A DNA stretch of 64,000 nucleotides, taken from IMG/VR virus record IMGVR_UViG_3300046660_000716, positions 186,001 through 250,000 of that record; one strand, 5' to 3'. The number at the start of each line of letters is the position of its first letter. Position 1 is the first letter of the stretch. Source of the DNA: a virus. This document shows, piece by piece, positions 18,440 through 27,334 of the stretch. Under the pieces are notes generated by a model. The model ran no database searches, was not told the DNA's origin, and was given only the letters and a program-made list of their open reading frames with translations. The translations under genes were made by a program, and so were the position numbers.

Positions 18440-19945
18440 ATGGACCTCTTCCCCACAGAACTCAAGACGCAGAGCAAGCAGGCGAACCAGCAAGGGTTCG
18501 GCAACGATCCGCGCAATCTGACGCCGGAGGGTCTGTTCGACAACCTCAACAACGTCATCGGAAGGCCCTACAGCTTCCTGGACAACACCGACCCGAAGGG
18601 CCGGACCTTCGCGCGGCACATGGTCCCGGCCTCCCCGCTGGTCATGATCCGCCCGGGCCGCATCAAGTTCTCCGAGTCGCCCAACCAGTTCATCAAGGAC
18701 GCGCTGACCAAGTTCGGCGTGGCCGTCGGCAGCGACGCGGACGTGGACAAGGTGCTCAAGGGCGGCAAGGACTCGGCCGGCAAGCCGGGCGGCGGCACCC
18801 TCTTCGGCGGCGAGTACGGCGTGACGGCGGCCGACAAGGCGGCCATCGAGGCGGCGATCGCCGAGAAGACCCGCGGCACGGTCGGCAGCTTCGACATCAG
18901 CAAGCACGACGGCTCCATCCGCTACTTCGACTTCAGCTCGACGCCGACCATCCAGCGCGAGTACCAGTCCGTCCTGTCCACCCTGTCGGGCCGCATCTAC
19001 TCGCGCATGAAGGGCGAGACGATCGCCTGGGCCGACATCGGCGGCAAGTGGGACCCGGGCAAGCTCTCCAACGGCGGCTTCTACACCTTCTGGGCGGACA
19101 ACGCCTCGTCGGTGTCCGAGTCCGCCTCTTCCAACGTCGGCGCCACCAAGCTGGCCGGCCTGGTCAAGGGCGTGTCCGAGATCAGCCGCGAGGCCCAGTT
19201 CTTCCTCGGCAGCAACCTGGCCGGCGGAGCGACGGAGGGTCAGCGCGCGGGCGCCGTGGACGGAGCCATCAAGGGCATCGCGGACTACATCGGGGCCGGC
19301 GACTCGGGCGGGCTGCGCGCCAGCCTGGGTGATGCCATCCTTGGCATGAACCCGATGTTCCCAGAGGTGTGGAAGGACTCGTCCTTCAGCCGCAGCTACA
19401 ACCTGAGCTTCAAGTTCTTCAGCCCGTACGGCGCGCCCGCTGCGATCTACCAGAACGTGCTGCAGCCCTTCATGATGCTCATGAGCCTGGTCTTCCCCGT
19501 GGAGGCCAACCCCGGCGTGTACACCGAGCCGTTCATCTTCCAGGTGGACTGCCCCGGCTACTTCGCCTGCGACCTCGGCATCTGCACGGACTTCTCGTTC
19601 GTCAAGGGCGGCGCGGACAACCTGTGGACCGTGGACGGTCTGCCGCGCCAGATCGACGTCACCATGTCGGTTCGCGACCTGTACCCGGTGCTCGTGGCCT
19701 CGAAGAACAACCAGTCCATGTACTTCAACGTGGGCATGGGTACCTTCCTGGACAATCTGGCGGGCATCAGCCTCTTCAAGGGCAACGCGGGGGAGGGCGA
19801 CCTCATCCAGCGGACGCGCGCCAACATCAACTCGACGCTGGGCCAGGCCAGGGCGATCCCCGGGCAGCTAGTGAGCGCCGGCCAGGTGTTCCTGGAGAAC
19901 AGCACGCCCATCCCGGGCATCTTCAGGTCGTTCAGGGACCGTTAA
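18440..19945 (+). CDS. Tail/baseplate structural protein, possibly tube-cap or hub-proximal
   Basis: 501 residues, ATG with AGAGA upstream, immediately after the tape measure gene. The C-terminal half contains 'SRSYNLSFKFFSPYGAP', hydrophobic 'LMSLVFPVEANPGVYTEPF', and 'DGLPRQIDVTMSVRDLYPV'. The last resembles the 'GIP..v.v.l...d' pattern of baseplate and tube-junction proteins in contractile tails. In T4 the two genes after the tape measure gene encode tube initiator and cap (gp48, gp54), so position supports a similar role. Inference only; no exact family match claimed. Confidence 0.6.
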   Translation: MDLFPTELKTQSKQANQQGFGNDPRNLTPEGLFDNLNNVIGRPYSFLDNTDPKGRTFARHMVPASPLVMIRPGRIKFSESPNQFIKDALTKFGVAVGSDADVDKVLKGGKDSAGKPGGGTLFGGEYGVTAADKAAIEAAIAEKTRGTVGSFDISKHDGSIRYFDFSSTPTIQREYQSVLSTLSGRIYSRMKGETIAWADIGGKWDPGKLSNGGFYTFWADNASSVSESASSNVGATKLAGLVKGVSEISREAQFFLGSNLAGGATEGQRAGAVDGAIKGIADYIGAGDSGGLRASLGDAILGMNPMFPEVWKDSSFSRSYNLSFKFFSPYGAPAAIYQNVLQPFMMLMSLVFPVEANPGVYTEPFIFQVDCPGYFACDLGICTDFSFVKGGADNLWTVDGLPRQIDVTMSVRDLYPVLVASKNNQSMYFNVGMGTFLDNLAGISLFKGNAGEGDLIQRTRANINSTLGQARAIPGQLVSAGQVFLENSTPIPGIFRSFRDR

Positions 19946-19990
19946 AGCGCGGGTGCAACATTCCGTTGGACAACCAACGAAAGACGCACC

Positions 19991-20617
19991 ATGACGGACA
20001 CCAAACTCGCCGAGCAGATCTCCGAGCTCGCCAACCGCTTCCACTCCGACGACGTCGAGTCGGTGAAGCAGAGCATCCTCGCCTCGGCGCAGCACCTCGG
20101 CCTGGGCTTCAAGGACGTGCAGCGCGCCGTCGCCTTCATGGACGACATGGTCGCGACGAACTCGATGTCGTCCGTGGAGTTCACCATCCTGGGCGACCCA
20201 CCGATCTCGAAGCGCCCCCGCTCCGCTCGCCTGAAGAACGCGGCCGGCGACGTGGTCGGCATGCGGGTGTACGCTGCGGACGGCGACGACCAGCTAAACA
20301 TCAAGGACAGCGTGGCCCTGCAGCTGCCGCGCGACCACGTTCCCTACGCGGGCGAGGTCGAGCTCGAGATCACGATCTACCGGCCGATGCTGGCCAGCTG
20401 GGCTCCGTACAAGCGCATGCTGTGCGAGCTGGGCGTCATCCGGCCGGAGTCGAAGCCGGACTACGACAACTTCTCAAAGATCATCACCGATGCCATGCGC
20501 GGCATCGTCTTCGTCGACGACGGCCAGGTGGTCGTCGGGAACGTGTCCCTGTACTACTCCGTGCGCCCGCGCATGGTCCTCAACGTGGCAGGTCGCCCGC
20601 GGAGGATGAACAAGTGA
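19991..20617 (+). CDS. rusA: RusA-like Holliday junction resolvase
   Basis: 208 residues. Residues about 55-200 carry the RusA pattern: 'FTILGDPPISKRPRSARL' at the start of the fold, then 'PESKPDYDNFSKIITDAMRG' with the catalytic Asp pair, and 'VFVDDGQVVVGNV' with a further Asp. RusA-type enzymes resolve four-way junctions during recombination and packaging. An extra N-terminal helical segment of about 50 residues is present. It sits among tail genes, an unusual neighbourhood for a nuclease. Confidence 0.75.
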   Translation: MTDTKLAEQISELANRFHSDDVESVKQSILASAQHLGLGFKDVQRAVAFMDDMVATNSMSSVEFTILGDPPISKRPRSARLKNAAGDVVGMRVYAADGDDQLNIKDSVALQLPRDHVPYAGEVELEITIYRPMLASWAPYKRMLCELGVIRPESKPDYDNFSKIITDAMRGIVFVDDGQVVVGNVSLYYSVRPRMVLNVAGRPRRMNK

Positions 20618-20625
20618 GGTAATCC

Positions 20626-21537
20626 ATGTCTGCATCCGGCCTCATGCTGAGAGGCGTTCCGCTCGAGGTCGCCCACCAGTTCCTGGCGTCCGAGGCCGCC
20701 AGCTCGGCGTACAACGAAGCGCAGGTCGCTTTCACCCTGGCGCGCGGCCCCGGCACCCCGCTGCTGCCGTCCGCTGCGGCGGGGGGTGACCGCGGGCCTG
20801 CGCCGTACCTGCGCCAGGTCATAACCGACATGCTGTCCCGCTACGCCGACGGGGGCGCGGCCGCCCCGGTGGGTGACAGCGAGCTGCGCATCGCGGCCGA
20901 AGCTCACCTGGCGCTGGTGCAGACCGTGGCCGGCCGCATCGTCAGCGCGGGCGTGCTGCCCCCCGACCCCCTTCTTCCGGCCGCAGCCGAAGGCTTCGCC
21001 TTCGGAATGGTCCAGGTCGACAGGCCGGACTGGCTGGGGGACGCGTACATCGCCAGCCTCCTACGCCGCGAGAGCGCCCCGCCGTCTTCCTCGGCCGACG
21101 TCCCGGACCACCTCGGCCAGGCCCACGAGCGACTGGCCGCCGAGTCGCAGTACTGGCGCGGCATACCCGCCCACGGCGGCAAGGACCGGGCCGCTGCGGA
21201 GGGGCGAGCCACCGCGCTCGGCCTTGTCAGCGCGTCGCCCGAGATCGATTTCCCGGACGCCGCGATCGACTACGAACCGAGCCCGATCGCAGGCCCCGAC
21301 GGGTGGGTGCCGGACGCCGCCGCCCAGCTCGGCGGACGCGCGGACGCGCTGGTGGCGCTCCCTCCGGCTCCGGGCAGAGACTCGCTGGAGGAGGCCATCA
21401 TGGCGCGGTTCGCCGCCGGGGCCGTCGCAACAACCGAGCCGCAGGGAACCCCCGGCGCATCCGTGTGGGAGGGCAGTGTGGCCTCCATCCTGACAACCCT
21501 GGACGTGATGAGGAACTATGTCTACCAACCCGTGTAA
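20626..21537 (+). CDS. Unknown tail-region protein (303 aa)
   Basis: Starts nine bases after the RusA-like gene, with GAGGTAA upstream, and overlaps the next gene by 20 bases. Ala/Pro/Gly-rich, no clear membrane segment or catalytic motif. Co-transcription with tail genes suggests a virion or assembly role. Confidence 0.65.
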   Translation: MSASGLMLRGVPLEVAHQFLASEAASSAYNEAQVAFTLARGPGTPLLPSAAAGGDRGPAPYLRQVITDMLSRYADGGAAAPVGDSELRIAAEAHLALVQTVAGRIVSAGVLPPDPLLPAAAEGFAFGMVQVDRPDWLGDAYIASLLRRESAPPSSSADVPDHLGQAHERLAAESQYWRGIPAHGGKDRAAAEGRATALGLVSASPEIDFPDAAIDYEPSPIAGPDGWVPDAAAQLGGRADALVALPPAPGRDSLEEAIMARFAAGAVATTEPQGTPGASVWEGSVASILTTLDVMRNYVYQPV

Positions 21538-21799
21538 CGCCGCGTCCCTCCTCGGGATCCTGTCGTCGCTCCAGGGCTCATCCCTCTCGGCGCAGCAGCA
21601 GGCGATCGCCTCGGCGAACCTCGCTAACCAGGCCAGGTCCGTGGCGGTCGCCTCCAACTCCAACAACGTGGCCTTCGGCTCGGCCGCGACAGGCGAGATC
21701 ATCAGGGGGCTGCGCAACCGCCTCTTCCTGAAGTACGCCGGGATCGACTACGAATTTTACAATCGTCAGGACTTGCAGTACAGGAGCGACGCGCCATGA
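21518..21799 (+). CDS. Unknown small protein (93 aa)
   Basis: ATG 21518 with a GAGGAAC site upstream, overlapping both neighbours, which points to translational coupling. Ser/Ala/Asn-rich N-terminal two thirds, then 'LRNRLFLKYAGIDYEFYN'. No recognised family. Probably part of the tail-gene operon. Confidence 0.65.
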   Translation: MSTNPCNAASLLGILSSLQGSSLSAQQQAIASANLANQARSVAVASNSNNVAFGSAATGEIIRGLRNRLFLKYAGIDYEFYNRQDLQYRSDAP

Positions 21800-22779
21800 A
21801 GAACTGCCAGGGAACCCCCCAGGCCAAGCAGGGCGCACTGAACGACCTTCTGGCCCTGCTCAAGGCCCTCATGAACAAGGGCAAGTTCGACGCCAGCCTC
21901 CTGGACGGCGTCTTCAGCTCGATGGTCGGCCTGCTGGGCGCCAAGTTCGCGCTCGGCCTGAGCGGCGCCGACATGCGCACGCTCGTGGCGAGGTACCTCG
22001 CACAGGCCGTTGCCCAGGCCAGCCTCGCGAAGAACGCGGGCCTCCAGGCCGGAGCGACCGCCTCCGCGGTCGGGAGGTTCGGCAGCACCGGCTCGTCGGT
22101 GATCAGCTCGCTCTTCCCCTCGCGCAACGCCAACGGCGGCTTCTCCGACCCGACGCGGACTGACCCGTCCGGCCCCTACGGCCGCCCCGGCGTCGTGCCC
22201 ACGCAGACCCCCTACTCCCCCACGACGGGAGGACCCACCGGCGTGGCGGTGGCCGGCACGGCCATCACCAGCGACGAGGTGGCCGACTACTTCAACGGAG
22301 TCGTGCGCGGCGACACCGACGCGTTCGCCATAGGGCTGTGGATCGGGCGCGGCAAGAACCCGATGCTGATGCTGGAGGCGCTGTCCTACGCCAAGACGCT
22401 GCACAACGACGTCATCCTGCCGGCGGCGTCCTACTACAAGACGCTGGTCTACGGCCGCCCGGACTACCCCATCCGCCTCGGGCAGGTGATCTACGGCATC
22501 GTGGAGCAGGACGTCGTGAGGGCCGAACTGCAGGGCGGCCCGCCGTCCCGACACCTCGTGGGACAGGCTGTGAACTTCAGGATTAACGGCATCGATCCGT
22601 ACAGGGTGGTGCAGGACCTTTCGAACGGTTCGATCCCGGCGGTCTACGGGACCCTGGCGCTCTCCGCCGGCATCCACGCCTCCCTACCCTTCTACGGCGC
22701 CAACGGCCAGATCGTCCAGCACCTGTACCTCTGGAGCGACAACGGCGTGCCGAACTTCGTCGGCTACCAATTCAACTGA
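21796..22779 (+). CDS. Peptidase M15-like protein, metal-site Asp replaced by Asn
   Basis: 327 residues. Residues 1-155 are helical and then Gly/Pro/Thr-rich, like a virion linker. Residues about 160-325 resemble the M15 family (D-Ala-D-Ala peptidase fold): 'GGPPSRHLVGQAVNFRING' matches S-x-H-x2-G-x-A-x-D but has Asn where the metal-binding Asp is expected (near residue 259). A distal His lies in 'IVQHLYLW' near 309. The protein may be an inactive binding domain or a variant cell-wall enzyme carried in the tail. Confidence 0.55.
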   Translation: MKNCQGTPQAKQGALNDLLALLKALMNKGKFDASLLDGVFSSMVGLLGAKFALGLSGADMRTLVARYLAQAVAQASLAKNAGLQAGATASAVGRFGSTGSSVISSLFPSRNANGGFSDPTRTDPSGPYGRPGVVPTQTPYSPTTGGPTGVAVAGTAITSDEVADYFNGVVRGDTDAFAIGLWIGRGKNPMLMLEALSYAKTLHNDVILPAASYYKTLVYGRPDYPIRLGQVIYGIVEQDVVRAELQGGPPSRHLVGQAVNFRINGIDPYRVVQDLSNGSIPAVYGTLALSAGIHASLPFYGANGQIVQHLYLWSDNGVPNFVGYQFN

Positions 22780-22802
22780 GCACCAAACGGAACCAAACTA
22801 CA

Positions 22803-23402
22803 ATGACACAGGAAACCAGCACCGACATCTTCGACGCCGCCCAGGTGATCGACGACCTTCTCAGCGACGACGACGGCGCCATGCTGGCCGCCATGGCCCG
22901 CTACCGATACGCCATCATCACCCTCTTCGGGCGCCAGGGCGTGGTCGAGATCCTCCGCAAGGCGGTTGACGAGGCCGAGAACGTCGACTACTTCTCCGCC
23001 CGCCGCTCCCGCAAGGAGATCGACCCGACCCGGCCGGAGGTCAACCTGCGCGTGGACTGGCGCGTCGCGCTGGCCAACGACCCCGAGCTGCGCAGCCGCT
23101 TCGCCGCCAAGGGCGATCCGGACAAGGACATCAAGCTGATGACCGAGGTCAAGGCCGCCGTGATCCACCAGCAGGTGTGCCGCCCGATGCTGACCCAGAT
23201 GTCCGACGCGCTGGCGCCGCACTGGAAGAAGGCCAAGGCCACTTACGCGGCCATGCGCGCCGCGCGGCCCGTCCAGCCGGACCCGGCCAAGAAGGAGCGC
23301 GACCTGACCATGCTGATCTGCGCCATGTTCAGCGTGCGCATCGGAACCGACGAGGGCAAGGCCCCGGACGAGCGCATCTGCGCCCTGAAGCTCTTCCTGT
23401 GA
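22803..23402 (+). CDS. Unknown protein (199 aa)
   Basis: Last gene of the tape-measure operon, ended by a strong hairpin. Helical, charged, no membrane segment. The middle contains 'DPTRPEVNLRVDWRVAL'. No recognised family; possibly an assembly factor because of its place downstream of tail genes. Confidence 0.65.
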   Translation: MTQETSTDIFDAAQVIDDLLSDDDGAMLAAMARYRYAIITLFGRQGVVEILRKAVDEAENVDYFSARRSRKEIDPTRPEVNLRVDWRVALANDPELRSRFAAKGDPDKDIKLMTEVKAAVIHQQVCRPMLTQMSDALAPHWKKAKATYAAMRAARPVQPDPAKKERDLTMLICAMFSVRIGTDEGKAPDERICALKLFL

Positions 23403-23413
23403 CGGAGAGGAAC

Positions 23414-23439
23414 GCCCATACCCCGCGCGGGGTATGGGC
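23414..23439. terminator. Bidirectional terminator
   Basis: Stem GCCCATACCCC / GGGGTATGGGC between the plus gene ending at 23402 and the minus gene ending at 23445. It serves converging transcripts. Confidence 0.7.
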
Positions 23440-23444
23440 CTCTC

Positions 23445-23843
23445 TTACGCGCTCAGGTGGTGGGCGGCGAAGTGCCCGCCCTGGTGGCCTGCGTGGGACG
23501 CGGCGTGCGCGGCACCGGCCTGGGAGCGGGCCAGGTTTGCCCGGTGCTTCTCCTCCTCCTCCCGCTGGGTCGCCTGGGCCGCGTCGCGCTTGCGGTGCAG
23601 GTCGGTCACGCGGGCCGAGTAGGTGCGCTCCAGGCTCATGAGTCCGGCGTCGTGGGGCTTGGCCCGCAGTTCCTTGCGGACCTTGTCGTGGTCGGCCGCG
23701 GCCGCGGCTATCAGGCGACTGTACTTGTCGCTGAGCTCGGCGCGCTGCATCACCAGGTGGTCGAGGCGGCCGTCCTCGTCGAAGCAAACGGCCTCGTTCA
23801 TGCCGGTAGCTCCCGACACGATGCAGAAGTCGGCGAGGTCCAT
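23445..23843 (-). CDS. Unknown coiled-coil-like protein (132 aa)
   Basis: N-terminal 30 residues are acidic and hydrophobic; the remainder is long charged helix with heptad-like spacing, ending in an Ala/His-rich tail. Separated by four bases from the upstream gene, so in one operon with it. No family recognised. Confidence 0.65.
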   Translation of the reverse strand: MDLADFCIVSGATGMNEAVCFDEDGRLDHLVMQRAELSDKYSRLIAAAAADHDKVRKELRAKPHDAGLMSLERTYSARVTDLHRKRDAAQATQREEEEKHRANLARSQAGAAHAASHAGHQGGHFAAHHLSA

Positions 23844-23847
23844 GGGA

Positions 23848-24699
23848 TCACGCCTCCTTGCGGGAGACGAGGCGCCGGGCCACGTTCTCCACGTCGAGCT
23901 TTTCCAGGGTGATCACGCCGATCGAGGACAGCGCCTCCAGCAGCGTGTACTGGCTGACGGCCTCGATCATCAGGACCGGGGCGGCGACCTCCTGGCCGGT
24001 GCCCTCCGACAGCATGCGGCGGTTCGCCACGAAGAGCGCCTCGATCAGGGTCGGGGGCGCGCTGCGCTGGGCGCGGCGGATGCGGGTCTGGTCGAGCTCG
24101 GCGTCGCCGGTGGCCAGGGCGGTGGCCTCGGCCAGGCGCTGCTCGGTCTCCATCGAGCGCTCGCGGGAGTCGGCCAGGGCTGCGATCACGCGGTTCTCGA
24201 CCTCTGCGCCGACGCGCTCGATCAGGGCGGACAGCTCGCCCGATGCCACGGACTCCGCCACGGCGGCCTGGACCTCCAGCAGGTCGTGGCTCTCGACCGA
24301 GTCGGCCGCGATGCCGGCGGCCTCCAGCAGGTCGGTGCCGGTCTTGGTCAGGTTCCAGTCGCCCAGCGACTTGACCATCTCGACGGTCTGCGACAGCACC
24401 GCTTCGCGGAACGGCGCCTTCTCGGCCTCGTCCAGCGGGAGGGCGCGGTAGACCAGCTCGCCCATGGCGTGCAGGGCGGCGCCCTTGCGGGCGGCGGCGG
24501 CCGCCTCGCGCATGGCGGCGCGCGACTTGGTTGCGGCGATGCGTGGGTCGGTCGGCATGGCCACCACGGGGGCTGCCTCGGCCGGCTTCGGCATCAGGGT
24601 CACGGCCATGGCGGCGGTCTGCTCGGACAGCACGAACGCCTTGCGATCGGTGATGGTGCGGTCGCGGTTCGGGGTGTCTGGGTTGCTGTGAATGCTCAT
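23848..24699 (-). CDS. Unknown helical protein (283 aa), possible virion or assembly protein
   Basis: Ala/Glu-rich, predicted mostly helical, with a disordered first 50 residues and a conserved-looking end 'LEALSSIGVITLEKLDVENV'. Downstream of the baseplate genes, after a hairpin at 24730. Not recognised; composition would suit a scaffold- or chaperone-like protein, which is inference. Confidence 0.65.
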   Translation of the reverse strand: MSIHSNPDTPNRDRTITDRKAFVLSEQTAAMAVTLMPKPAEAAPVVAMPTDPRIAATKSRAAMREAAAAARKGAALHAMGELVYRALPLDEAEKAPFREAVLSQTVEMVKSLGDWNLTKTGTDLLEAAGIAADSVESHDLLEVQAAVAESVASGELSALIERVGAEVENRVIAALADSRERSMETEQRLAEATALATGDAELDQTRIRRAQRSAPPTLIEALFVANRRMLSEGTGQEVAAPVLMIEAVSQYTLLEALSSIGVITLEKLDVENVARRLVSRKEA

Positions 24700-24729
24700 T
24701 GGATTCTCTCGCTGTTGGTCGTTCGTGTT

Positions 24730-24759
24730 GGCCCGGCCGGGGGTATCCCGGACCGGGCC
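24730..24759 (-). terminator. Hairpin after baseplate gene pair
   Basis: GC-rich stem GGCCCGG / CCGGGCC with inner CCGGG pairing, just after the stop of the 848-residue gene on the minus strand. No obvious T-run. Confidence 0.5.
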
Positions 24760-24784
24760 TTCCGGCTATGGTGATGTTGCCCCG

Positions 24785-27331
24785 TCAGATGAATTCGACG
24801 GCCACGTCCGGCACGTACGGGTCTTGGTTGAGGTTGCTCTGGAGGATGGTCGCCACGCTCAGATACTCCGGCACGCGCAGGTTGTCCTGCAGCAGGGCCG
24901 CCGGCGCGTAGATGATCTCGGCGTTCTGCGCGGCCACGCCGTTCATGCTGACGAAGCGCAGGTACGAGATGTCCGGCAGCGTCTTCTCCAGGTAGCTGAA
25001 GAGGTTCGAGATGCTGAACCGCGACTGATCGTTCTCGTTGCAGGTCTGGACGAACGCGGCGGCGGCGTTCCTGACCGCGACGCGCAGCTCCTCGGTGGCC
25101 TTGCCGCGCGGCTTGACCTGGAGGGACAGGCTGATGTTCGGCCGGTCCAGGTTGAACGACTTGCTCGGTCCGTACGTGTTGTAGAACTTCACGTCGACGC
25201 TCGTGTTGTTGTGCAGCAGATCAAAGACGTCCAGCACCGCGTTGTGGTACTTGCCGACCACGCCCATGGCCTCCTGGCCGATGCGCGGGTTAAGGAAGAA
25301 GCTGGCGCCGACCAGCGGCACGCCGTCCACGTGGAACGTGCCGGCCTCGGTGACGTACATGCCCGAGGACATGACGCGCTCCAGGCTCTGGTACAGGCTG
25401 ACCGGGTCGACCGTCTGGAAGACGTGGGTCAGCTGGAACACGCGGCCACCGCGCTGCACGTTGGCCACCGCCGTGTTGGTGTCGGCGCTGTCGTAGTACA
25501 ACTCCAGGCGCATGGTCACGTTCTCCGGCAGCGGGGCCGACGGCATCAGCGAGTCGTCGTCCTCGTTGCGAAGCGAGTCGGTGAACACCATCCGGCTCGA
25601 CTCGTCGAAGGCGTCGCCCGTGCTCACGATCGCGCGGAAGATGCTGGTGCCGTCGACGTGGGAGCACTCGGCGTAGCCCAGGCGCTCGCCGTTCGCGGCG
25701 CGGAAGAGGACGCGAACGATGACCTTGCTCCCCAGCGCGTCCGTGCCCAGGTTGCTGGACACGGTCAGGTCGATCTGGTAGGCCGAGTCGAACGTGCTGT
25801 TGCGCTTGACCGTGACGGAGTTGGCGATGAAGCTGTCCGCGGACGGGATCGCGCCCGGCAGCGAGGACAGGGGCGCGTCGATGTCCACCTGATTGCGGTA
25901 GTAGACCAGGCGCGGGAACGGGTGCGTCTGGAACTGCATCAGGAACGGCACGCAGTAGACGAACGAGTTCGGGTCCGACACCATCCTGTCCGGGTACTCG
26001 CCCTGCGCCAGCAGTCGGTAGATGCCGTTGCGGCGGTCGTAGACGATCAGGGTGCCGGGGCGCAGGCTCCAGCCGCGCTCCTCCAGGTCCGCAACCTCGA
26101 GGTCCAGGCTCACCGTGTTGGTCGGCACGATGTGGGCCGCCTGGTCGCGGATGACCAGGCAGGCGGCGAAGAGGCGGCGCTGGATATCGTCGCGGCGCTT
26201 GATGAACGTCAGCACGGACTGGTTGACCGACGTGCGGTCCACGGCGCCCGTGAGGTAGTTCTTCAGGTCCTCCTCGATGATGATGTTATTCCGCTCCAGG
26301 ACCTTGCGCAGGATGCCGCGCTTGACGGCCATGAGCGATTCGCCGTCGCTGCCGCCGGCGGGCTGCGTCACCATCTCGACCAGGGTCGTCAGGGTCTCGC
26401 CGGCCACGGTCAGCACCGGCACGCCGGTGAAGTCGAAGTTGCCGGCCATGCCGGTCGTCGTCAGGAACTCGACGCGCAGCTGGCTGTTGTAGGCCGGGCG
26501 GAAGAGGCCGGGCAGGGGCGAGAAGTAGATCTCGAGCTCGTTCGCCGCGGTGAAGGAGTAGAAGCAGTACTCGCTGCCGGTGGGCGAGGACGTGTCGTTG
26601 AAGATCGCCTCGATCTCGCGGAAGTTGGCGTCGGACGCCTTCTTGTACATCACGCGGAACTTCGCCATCTGCTCGCCGGCCGGGACGGTGACCTGGTAGT
26701 ACGAAGTCTCCAGGACGTCCGAGCTGAGTACCTGGAACGTGGTGGCGCGCGGCACGACCTGGTGGGCGCGGACCTCCATATACACGACCGTGCGCACGGT
26801 GCCGGCCGAGTCGACGACCTGCGCCGTGACGAACGTCCGGATGTACGAGTCCTGGTTAGTCTCGGCGAAGTCCATCTGCGCGAGGTCGTAGTTGGCCGCC
26901 ACGCGGCCCTGCGCTAGCAGCGTCAGGTTGACGGCGCCGGCCAGGGCGAACGCCGCGCCGCCCAGGTAGACGGCCTGCCCGCGCGGCAGCGACAGCGTGC
27001 CGACCGAGGAGCCCAGCGCCGCGACGACCTCGTCGAGGTACACGCCCAGCAGGATGCGGCACTGCGACGGCACCGCGAGGCCGATGGTATAGTTGTTGAT
27101 CTTGGCGTAGTTGTAGATCGAGCGCGGCATCGAGGCCGTGTTCAGGAAGTTCTCGCCGTACATGACGTTGCGGTGGAACACGCCCTCGGCCGAGACGCGG
27201 GCCATGGCGCCGGTCATGTAGCCGAAGAAGCCGCTCTTGAGCGTGGAGTACGAGCCGGGCTGGAGGTACGTGTCCGCCAGGTCCAGCATCGCCGACTCGG
27301 CGCCGTACACGGATGGGGAGATGTCTGCCAT
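24785..27331 (-). CDS. Baseplate wedge protein, gp6/J-like (putative)
   Basis: 848 residues. Size and layout suit a large baseplate wedge subunit: an N-terminal domain with 'SGFFGYMTGAMARVSAE', beta-rich middle, then 'SLMAVKRGILRKVLERN' followed by EDLKNYL. The latter is reminiscent of the segment in gp6/gpJ-family proteins before the 'R.VT..DY' motif. Wedges form the outer baseplate ring that triggers sheath contraction. It follows the 292-residue gene with only three bases between them. The family link is by pattern only. Confidence 0.5.
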   Translation of the reverse strand: MADISPSVYGAESAMLDLADTYLQPGSYSTLKSGFFGYMTGAMARVSAEGVFHRNVMYGENFLNTASMPRSIYNYAKINNYTIGLAVPSQCRILLGVYLDEVVAALGSSVGTLSLPRGQAVYLGGAAFALAGAVNLTLLAQGRVAANYDLAQMDFAETNQDSYIRTFVTAQVVDSAGTVRTVVYMEVRAHQVVPRATTFQVLSSDVLETSYYQVTVPAGEQMAKFRVMYKKASDANFREIEAIFNDTSSPTGSEYCFYSFTAANELEIYFSPLPGLFRPAYNSQLRVEFLTTTGMAGNFDFTGVPVLTVAGETLTTLVEMVTQPAGGSDGESLMAVKRGILRKVLERNNIIIEEDLKNYLTGAVDRTSVNQSVLTFIKRRDDIQRRLFAACLVIRDQAAHIVPTNTVSLDLEVADLEERGWSLRPGTLIVYDRRNGIYRLLAQGEYPDRMVSDPNSFVYCVPFLMQFQTHPFPRLVYYRNQVDIDAPLSSLPGAIPSADSFIANSVTVKRNSTFDSAYQIDLTVSSNLGTDALGSKVIVRVLFRAANGERLGYAECSHVDGTSIFRAIVSTGDAFDESSRMVFTDSLRNEDDDSLMPSAPLPENVTMRLELYYDSADTNTAVANVQRGGRVFQLTHVFQTVDPVSLYQSLERVMSSGMYVTEAGTFHVDGVPLVGASFFLNPRIGQEAMGVVGKYHNAVLDVFDLLHNNTSVDVKFYNTYGPSKSFNLDRPNISLSLQVKPRGKATEELRVAVRNAAAAFVQTCNENDQSRFSISNLFSYLEKTLPDISYLRFVSMNGVAAQNAEIIYAPAALLQDNLRVPEYLSVATILQSNLNQDPYVPDVAVEFI

Positions 27332-27334
27332 GTC

